Of a stretch of 64,000 bases of DNA, positions 57,748-64,000 are shown one piece after another. Where the stretch lies: NCBI GenBank assembly GCA_019279435.1, contig JAAALK010000082.1, forward strand, positions 18,877,116 to 18,941,115, in the 5' to 3' direction. Positions within the stretch are counted from its first letter, which is position 1. Each line of letters starts with the position of its first letter. Under the pieces are notes generated by a model. The model did not search any database and was not told the origin of the DNA. It saw only the letters and a list, made by a program, of their open reading frames with translations. This DNA is from Zizania palustris. Its lineage: Eukaryota; Streptophyta; Magnoliopsida; Poales; Poaceae. The position numbers and the translations under genes were made by a program.

Positions 57748-58527
57748 CTACTCGCCACCGGAGGCGGTCTCCGTACTCTCGGAACCACGAGTACGCGGCT
57801 CCAGAGGGATGGTGGGTTCGAGAAAATTCTCGATGATGGAGTCGGAGACGAGGCCGGGGCGTGGTGCAGGGGCGCTGGTGGAGGGTCTGGCGGGGGAGGG
57901 TCGTGGCGGGATCCTCTTGGGGCGAGGGAGGGGCTCACGGATGGGCTTCTTCTTCCTTGGAAGAAGAGGAACCATCTCCGCAATATCCTTCTGCAGCTGC
58001 ATGATCTTGCGCTGCAACTCGCCATTCTGTTGGATCAAGTTCTTCGTTTCTTCACGAAGGAACTCGACCTCCTCATGGTGCTCGTCGGCGTCGAGCACCG
58101 CCTCGGTGTGGAGATCGTCCATGGCCTGTAGAAGACGCGACTGCCGGGCCATGACCGGATCACGCACGGAGTGAACTCCGAGGTAGATGCTATGGTGGGC
58201 GCCGGGGGTACGCTTCGGCACCAGCCAGAAGGACGAGTTCTGAAGACGATCATCGTAGATCATCCTCAGCTCCATGAGGGCCTGGAGGGCGACTCGTTGG
58301 CACGCGACGTCGAAAGTCGGGCCTCCAAGTGCTGTGGTGTAGGGCGGCAAGTGTTCTCCGGAGCCGTGGACGATGAGGGAGACGTCGCAAGGCCCGACGA
58401 ACTCGTCGGGGTACACTCCTTGGAATTCGGGTTCGAAGAGGAACCCGAGGAAGGTGAGCATCATACGGAGCTCCCGGACGAAGCCCTCGTAGTGGCGACA
58501 GTAGCTGTGGACTTGGTAGACTGGCAT
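57748..58527 (-). CDS. Extra ORF ahead of gag in gypsy C, 259 residues
   Basis: An unbroken frame on the element sense strand, between the primer site and gag, starting with the ATG at 58527. I do not recognise the family. The N-terminal half (1-125) looks like a compact globular domain with many aromatic residues (FLGFLFEPEFQGVYPDEFVG). Residues about 145-186 form a likely coiled coil (EEVEFLREETKNL, LQRKIMQLQKDI). 190-225 is basic and proline-rich (RKKKPIREPLPRPKR), perhaps a nuclear or nucleic acid contact. The tail is acidic. Ogre/Tat elements are known for an ORF before gag, but pol here looks like Tekay/Del. It could be an element protein or a captured host segment. Confidence 0.65.
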   Translation of the reverse strand: MPVYQVHSYCRHYEGFVRELRMMLTFLGFLFEPEFQGVYPDEFVGPCDVSLIVHGSGEHLPPYTTALGGPTFDVACQRVALQALMELRMIYDDRLQNSSFWLVPKRTPGAHHSIYLGVHSVRDPVMARQSRLLQAMDDLHTEAVLDADEHHEEVEFLREETKNLIQQNGELQRKIMQLQKDIAEMVPLLPRKKKPIREPLPRPKRIPPRPSPARPSTSAPAPRPGLVSDSIIENFLEPTIPLEPRTRGSESTETASGGE

Positions 58528-58651
58528 CTACAAAACAGCAAGTTGAATAAAGTGAGGAGAGGAACAAAGTTTATAAAGTAGATTTTTCTGAGAAATAACT
58601 TCCTGTGGCTAATGGCTAGGCGGGTCTGTTTGGCTTCTTACAGTCGAGTCG

Positions 58652-58663
58652 GCTCTGATACCA
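58652..58663 (-). other. Primer binding site of gypsy C
   Basis: TGGTATCAGAGC on the minus strand, three bases from the 5' LTR end, pairing with initiator tRNA-Met. Confidence 0.93.
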
Positions 58664-58666
58664 TCT

Positions 58667-61600
58667 TGTAGCGCCCCGATTTATCAAATCGAGACATTAT
58701 TGAATTTCAGAAGAAAAAAAATAATACAAGAGGTTCATCATGCGACAACGTACATACGACAATATCCATGGTACGCAGACCATAATTATTACATCAAAGT
58801 TTTAATAAAAACAGTAATAAAAATAATTAGAAAACGGCATGACGAACATCTTCTTCAGGATTTTTCTTCTCGACTGGGTTGCTACTCCAGACCGTCTTCG
58901 TAGTAAGCATCCTTTGTGGGGTCCAACGAGTATGAGTACAAAAAGTACTCAACAAGCCACCGCAAATGCAAGTAATAATGCAGGATAATAAACAAGGAAG
59001 GGTAATGGCTAACATTGCGGAAAAGTACAGTTTCAGTTATTGCATTTAGTGTAATCACATTTTAATCATGCGGAAAAAGTAAACATGAATACCAACAACA
59101 TCGGCTAACTCGAGGAGTACGTTTTACCTCCTCGCACAACGGTCCTTACATGTCAATCCATCATGCACATACATATCCAAAGTAAACTAACTGGGGGATG
59201 TCACGCAACCCGCCCTTGACCGTGGGCTCGGCTTTTCGAAAAGATTTAAGACTCTGATCAGAGATGTACTACTGTACCCACAAGGCACGCACTCATCCCA
59301 AACGAGATGACCCATACCACGGGAACTCGTGCCAAAACCTCGGCATGAAGCGTCCAAGCGATAACCACCCACTCTAGGTTTCGCCGGCGCGCCGGGCCGC
59401 ATCCCGGCTAACGTCGCACCCCCTTTTGCGCCACATTGGTACAAGTCACCCGCAGGTGCAACTTGACCCATCTCCAAATGGTGGCCTCGGTTTGGAACAA
59501 CCCATACCTTAGTTAGGACTTACCCACTAGACTTGTGGTTAGTACGTAAGTGTATTGCAACGGATCCCTCAGACCGGTCCTTATAGTGCCCCGGGTGCTA
59601 CCGACCAATGCCCTAGCTTGCACCCGGAACCCACCATGCATTCACTCACAACCACAACTCCAACAATGACAGAATTCCATAGATAAGAAACAATGGGGAT
59701 CATATAGTAGAACCATGTACTACGACTCATTTTTATCCTATAGCGATCGTGTCGATACATTGGACACTAACTAATAACATTATCATATGGTGACAAGGAG
59801 TTTAGGCTAGAGAGCATGGCTTGGGTTGCACATCAAGGTCGGGGGATCCTAAGTAAATATATTGTAAGGGTTCATTTGACTAATGCATATATAACCTATG
59901 TGTTTTAGCGATAGTTTAATCAAACTTGGGTTCAATATGCTCAAAAGATTGGTTTGGTGACTTGCCTTGTTCAGCAAAGGGAGAGGGAGGGACTTCGGGG
60001 AAGTACTCCGGCTCCTCGGCGACGTCGTAGTCTTTTTGATATAGTAAAGTAAAATAAAAAGAGCACAACATTCAATCAAACAATATAACATTACATTATA
60101 AGCACATAAGTTAAAGTTGGTTTGATTATAAAAGAAATAAATTCAATGGTTAAAGTCCTGTGGTTTATTTCATAAATAAATTTTTAAAGAAATTAAAGAG
60201 TTGTCCTTTTTAGAAAGGGGTGTTTAAATGTGATTATTGCCATATTAAGTTCTCAAATAAATATGAAATGAAAAGTTCATGTTAATTTGATGGTTTTCAG
60301 TAAATGGACAGAATGGAAATAAATCTAAATTTTTCTGAAGTTTAAACATTTGAATTTATATTTTAATCCTAAAGGCATTTGAATATTCATTTGAATAAAC
60401 ATGAAAAAGTCCAAGTAAACCTACTGTTTTTATTGCATAAACATGTAGAGAATAATATTATGAATTTTCTGAAATTGGAATGGCAATTTTTAGAGTTCAA
60501 ATGCACCAGATATGAATTTTACAAGTTTAAAAGTATTTCTGAAATTCATTTTCAATTTTTAAACCCCTCAGGTCCACGGTGAGCCAGGCCCACGGTGAAC
60601 CCGCGCACTGTGCGCGTGCACCGGGTCGATCTGGACCGTTGGATCCAGATCCAACGTGCGAGGGCGAGGCGGGGGAGTTAAAGTGACGTGGATGGCCAGG
60701 ATTAAAACGTTTGAACCAGTACGCGATGGACGGCTTAGATGCGACGCGGGGTTTTAAAACTAACGGACGCACGAGATTAAAACGTACCCCTTCGCACAGA
60801 TCCAACGGCGCCGATTAAACCGCACGAGGGATTCAATCAGTACCGTTAGATCCAGATCGCATGGTGCGGATCGAATCCGACACGGCACGAGTACTCGACC
60901 CGTGCCGGTCGTCTTCTCCGGCGACGGTGAGCGGGCCAGGGGCCACGGCGAGCTATGGCGGTCGAAGCTAAGGCCTAAAATGGAAAGAGGGTGCTACGGG
61001 GATCACGAGGGTACCTCGGCGGTGAGAAAAGACCGACGGGGTGAGGCCGGCGACGAGCGGAGGCGGCGACGGTGTTCGGGTCCTCGGTGGTGACGGCGAT
61101 CTGGCGAGGTTCATCGTCGACGGAGTGGTGGCCGAGGTCGGTGAGGTCCTGGCGGTCACGACGGTGGCGGAGGCACGGACGGGGACAGTCCAAGGCGACG
61201 GCGAGCGGTGGCCGGAGGCGGAGTAGGGGGATTGCGCTAAAAGGCGAAGTGTGGGCGCTCGGCTTGGTCTGAGTGCAATTGGATGCGTGAACCGAACGCG
61301 GTGGAGGGCCGTGGTTTATATAGGGGTATCGGCGGGGGCAGGGAGGGTGCAATCGACGGTGGCCGGGGATAAATGCGCCTTGACGCCGACGAGCTCGGGT
61401 TGAACGCGGTTCAACGCACCTGGACGCGAATCGGGCGAGATTAATAGGGGGAAACGGTCGGCGCGTTGAGGGGAATTCATTGCAGGCGTCGGATTAAAGG
61501 GAGGGCGCCGACGAGGGCGGATCCTATGTGGAGTTAGGGCTTCGGCCGGCGAGGGGGGGATCCGGGGGCGGATCTCGCGGGGACGATGGATCTGACAGGC

Positions 61601-62062
61601 GGGGGCCACACGCCAGTGAGCGGGAACGAGCGAGGGAGGCGGCTGACGGGTGGGGCCGAGGCGTCGGGCGTGCGCGCGAGGGGAGGCAATCGGCGCCGAC
61701 AGGTGGGACCAGGCTATCAGCCTAAGGCGAGAGCGGGTGATGGGCTGGGCCGGCCGGGAGAGAGAGAAGGGGGAGAGGGAGCCCATTACTGTTTTTAAAG
61801 CATTTCTGGATAAAAATAATTCCAGAAAATATATTAAAATCTTAGGGCTACTTCCAAGGTTGGTAAAAATTTATAAAAATTCTCAAAATATATCTTGGTC
61901 TTAGGATCATATACAAAAAGTTTCACCCCCTAATTTGGCCATCTACTCTATGTTGTAGTTCAATTGGGTATAAAAGGGTATTTAAAGTATTTTCAGAAAT
62001 ATATATTCCAAGAAATTGAATTTAATAATATTTTTATTGTATTGAAAATTTGGGGTGTTACA
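58667..62062 (-). repeat. 5' LTR of gypsy C
   Basis: 3396 bp, holding the promoter for the element RNA. TATATAA on the minus strand is at 61316-61322, within a GC-rich promoter region. Confidence 0.93.
61316..61322 (-). promoter_or_regulatory. TATA box of gypsy C
   Basis: TATATAA in CCCTATATAAACCACGG on the minus strand of the 5' LTR. The copy in the 3' LTR is at about 52339-52346. Confidence 0.65.
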
Positions 62063-63071
62063 ATATGTACCAAACATCTAATAATAGATATGTCCCTTTC
62101 TCTATATATCTCATCTCGAGCACGATGGAAACGATGTGATAAGCTAGGATCATCATCATAGAAGTACAACTGCAAGTGGCTAGGTTCATTGCCTCCATTT
62201 CCAAAAGAATGTATGTTATGGTATATTTGCCCATGTGCTTTAAATGTGTACACTCCATCCCTTGCACTTGCGAGGTTCTTGTCATAATCACAGTACATTG
62301 TGGTGAAGGAAAAATGACTGTTGAAATATCTAATATTCTCCATAAAGTGTTGTGATTGAATGTCTTCACATGTGTACAACCGTCGAAGCTCCTCAGGTGG
62401 CTCAGGCATTTGAAATTTGACCTTGCCATTCATACAACAAAATCTTGGTGGCTCATATTCAAACCTCTTCGCACCACAATGACGACAGTCTGGCTGAGTC
62501 TTTAAAACGTGAGCGCTACCAGGTAGGTTCTGGTAGACATCGTCAGTTGTATCGAGGTTGTTAGATCCTATCTCAGAGGCATGTGGTGTATTACGAACAA
62601 CACAGTTTGGACCAAGAGTTCTTATTCTTGCTCGATTTTGTTGGTTACGTTTTTCCCGCATAACCTGCCTTTGCTCATCTGTCATACTTACTGAATATTG
62701 TTGGTTCTCTCACCTCTCTTGCCTCTGTTCATCCGTTATACTTGCATATCGAGCTTTATCGCGTGCACGTCTTTTGTTTCGTTGCTCTGATGTCAACACC
62801 CTTTGCTCATCTGTCATACTTACTGAATATCGTTGGTTCTCTCGCCTCGCTTGCCTCTGTTCATCCGTCATACTTGCATATCGAGCTTTATCACGTGCAC
62901 ATCTTTTGTTTCGTTGCTCTGATGTCAAGCTTGCATAGCGTGCTCTTTCACGAGCACGCCTTATCTCAGCACGATCTATCGATCGGTCAAGTTGGGTTTG
63001 TTGAACAGATGGAATTGCTTGTTGCTCTTGTGAGTCGATAGTTGGAGTTGCTACTATAGCAGAATTTGCAC
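62063..63071 (-). pseudogene. Helitron N-terminal exon, part right of gypsy C
   Basis: The exon starts after the acceptor GTGCAG at 63072 and runs left into gypsy C. It holds charged repeats of the type MTDEQRQ(A)RRE, duplicated as a 132-bp unit, then a cysteine cluster (CRHCGAK, then FCC) and the Helitron_like_N start (FNSHFSFTTMYCDYD; GVYTFKAHGQIYH). A TGA at 62710-62712 breaks it inside the repeat. The exon continues at 49689. Confidence 0.85.
62690..62940 (-). repeat. 132-bp in-frame tandem duplication in the Helitron exon
   Basis: Landmarks GCCTCTGTTCATCCG (62721 and 62853) and CATACTTACTGAATAT repeat at a step of 132 bp, exactly 44 codons. The copies differ at few bases; one carries the TGA at 62710-62712. 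Confidence 0.85.
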
Positions 63072-63151
63072 CTGCACAAAGTTTATGTAATCACATGAGA
63101 CATAATTTTTGCAATTAGTAATTGCACAACCCACATTGCAGTAGTTTATAC

Positions 63152-63577
63152 CATTAGAGGTTTGTCCTTGAAATAATCCCGCTGATGTAAGGGTACTTTG
63201 CGTAGGAACAACAAATGAGGACGGTGGTCGATATGACACATTTTCACCGTCCGATGAACTTTCCGATGGAGTCTGTGATGGTTGTCGAATACATATTCCA
63301 GAAGGGCCGTGAGACAAATTGTTACAGCGATTTCTCTTTTGTCTATGACGACCATCGATAACTAAAAATTTAAAATGAGTACACATTTTCAGACAATAAT
63401 TTTAGTGTAATGTTGTAGCACAAATATCTGAATAGACAAATAAACATGATAAATTAGGCGTATAAAATATAATAACCTTCTTTCCCCTCTCTCCTCGCTA
63501 TATTTTCTGACATGGTTGATAGCTTTGTTATCGCGGCGTCGAGCGACCTGTTGATTGCATAATTGGTTAACCACCAA
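63152..63577 (-). pseudogene. Helitron first exons
   Basis: A likely exon at 63152-63361 (PSQTPSESSSDGENVS region) has a TTTTTAG acceptor and an ATG|GT donor; an 80-bp intron separates it from the next exon. A likely first exon is at 63477-63577, starting with the ATG at 63577 and ending GAAG|GTTATT. These short exons have no domain I can name. They fit the usual disordered N-terminus of grass RepHel proteins and are predicted only from frame and splice signals. Confidence 0.55.
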
Positions 63578-63836
63578 ACAAACGATACTTGAGTGGAAAC
63601 ATTAGAGATGGAACATGATTTTAATTCAGATAAGTGTTTGAGTTTTTAATTTATTTTGCCGGGTAGTACCAAAGAGTGATTTACAATACTTGTTTTGGAT
63701 GAAAGGGTTATTTTGAGGGTTAGGATTACAAATTTGTTATTTAAATAGGGTATTGGATGATTATTACAGTGAATGATGTTTTCAGTTTGTAAATAAGCGT
63801 ATTTGAATTTGAGGCATGTATTCCAATACAAATATT
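63578..63836 (-). other. Helitron 5' region
   Basis: AT-rich sequence before the RepHel gene, probably holding its promoter. No clear TATA box or gene is visible. Confidence 0.45.
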
Positions 63837-64000
63837 ACATTGAAATAACTTCAAAGGGAATACACAATAGATTCAACGAATGATCACAAAACCAAATACC
63901 ACATTCAAATAATTTCAAAGGGAGTACACAATAGATTCAACGAAATGAACACAAAAACCAATATTACATTTAAATAACGTCAAAGGGTGTACTCAATAGA
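63837..64000. repeat. ~64-bp minisatellite running off the right edge
   Basis: Two full units and one cut by the window end, starting at 63837, 63901 and 63966, with the shared core CAAAGGGAATACACAATAGA. It lies inside the Helitron 5' part. Confidence 0.85.

Larger units (their letters stand above)
49690..62062 (-). mobile_element. Ty3-gypsy chromovirus-like element C (Tekay/Del type)
   Basis: 12.4 kb on the minus strand with LTRs of 3400 bp (49690-53089) and 3396 bp (58667-62062), a perfect target duplication ATATG (49685-49689 and 62063-62067), a primer site for initiator tRNA-Met, gag-pol, a chromodomain-like tail and a polypurine tract (AAGGGGGATAGG on the minus strand, just right of 53089). 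The order protease-RT-RNase H-integrase marks Ty3-gypsy. The tail and long LTRs suggest Tekay/Del. An additional ORF lies ahead of gag. A few stops and a frameshift are present. Confidence 0.94.
45678..64000 (-). mobile_element. Helitron with RepHel gene, 5' end outside the window
   Basis: A rolling-circle transposon on the minus strand. The 3' end (45678-45710) has CTAG followed by host T and a short hairpin. Rep (HUH) and PIF1-like helicase domains follow to 63.6 kb. Excluding gypsy C about 5.9 kb of it is in view. The 5' TC end is not seen before 64,000. Three in-frame stops and the gypsy insertion make this copy unable to code for the full protein. I see no captured host gene fragments. 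Confidence 0.9.

Overview
The window is nuclear DNA from a plant, most likely a grass. About 84-87% of it is transposable elements (TEs). The grass call rests on three-layer nests of Ty1-copia, Ty3-gypsy, hAT and Helitron elements, on Tourist-like MITEs with TAA target duplications, and on two GC-rich single-exon genes that look like ordinary grass genes. There are no bacterial operons, tRNA or rRNA genes or CRISPR arrays. I cannot name the species.

Layout. (1) 1-18578: a decayed Sirevirus-like copia element A on the minus strand, running off the left edge. Its 5' LTR was hit by a short non-autonomous hAT (5339-6007) and then by a complete same-family element B (6908-18281, perfect 5-bp TSD GCCGG, two 2023-bp LTRs). 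(2) 18579-23813: host DNA with three MITE-type elements, one carrying an internal triplication, in front of a plus-strand gene for a membrane-anchored SGNH/PC-esterase-like protein (21565-22587). (3) 23814-40832: a small gag-only gypsy element D on the plus strand, about 2.5 kb without insertions. Its 5' LTR holds a 1.6-kb solo LTR, and its gag holds a 5'-truncated Sirevirus copy E, which in turn holds an apparently intact hAT element (34340-38078) with a three-exon transposase gene. (4) 40838-45677: host DNA with a small solo LTR and a minus-strand nepenthesin-like aspartic protease gene with altered catalytic motifs (42649-43875). (5) 45678-64000: a Helitron on the minus strand. Its 3' end is at 45678 and its 5' end lies beyond the window. 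Its Rep/helicase gene is split by a 12.4-kb Tekay/Del-like gypsy element C (49690-62062, TSD ATATG) that carries an extra sense-strand ORF ahead of gag.

How it fits together. Before the insertions the two host genes were convergent neighbours about 2.7 kb apart. The Helitron appears to have landed just after the stop codon of a second, tandem aspartic protease gene whose coding part lies off the right edge. Insertion order follows from the nesting: A before its hAT and B; D before its solo LTR and E, and E before the intact hAT; the Helitron before C. The only TE gene that reads open from end to end is the hAT transposase. The copia, gypsy and Helitron polyproteins all carry at least one stop or frameshift. 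The most unusual items are a 328-bp gypsy gag segment present on both sides of truncated copia E where its 5' LTR should be, the extra ORF in gypsy C, and the intact hAT.
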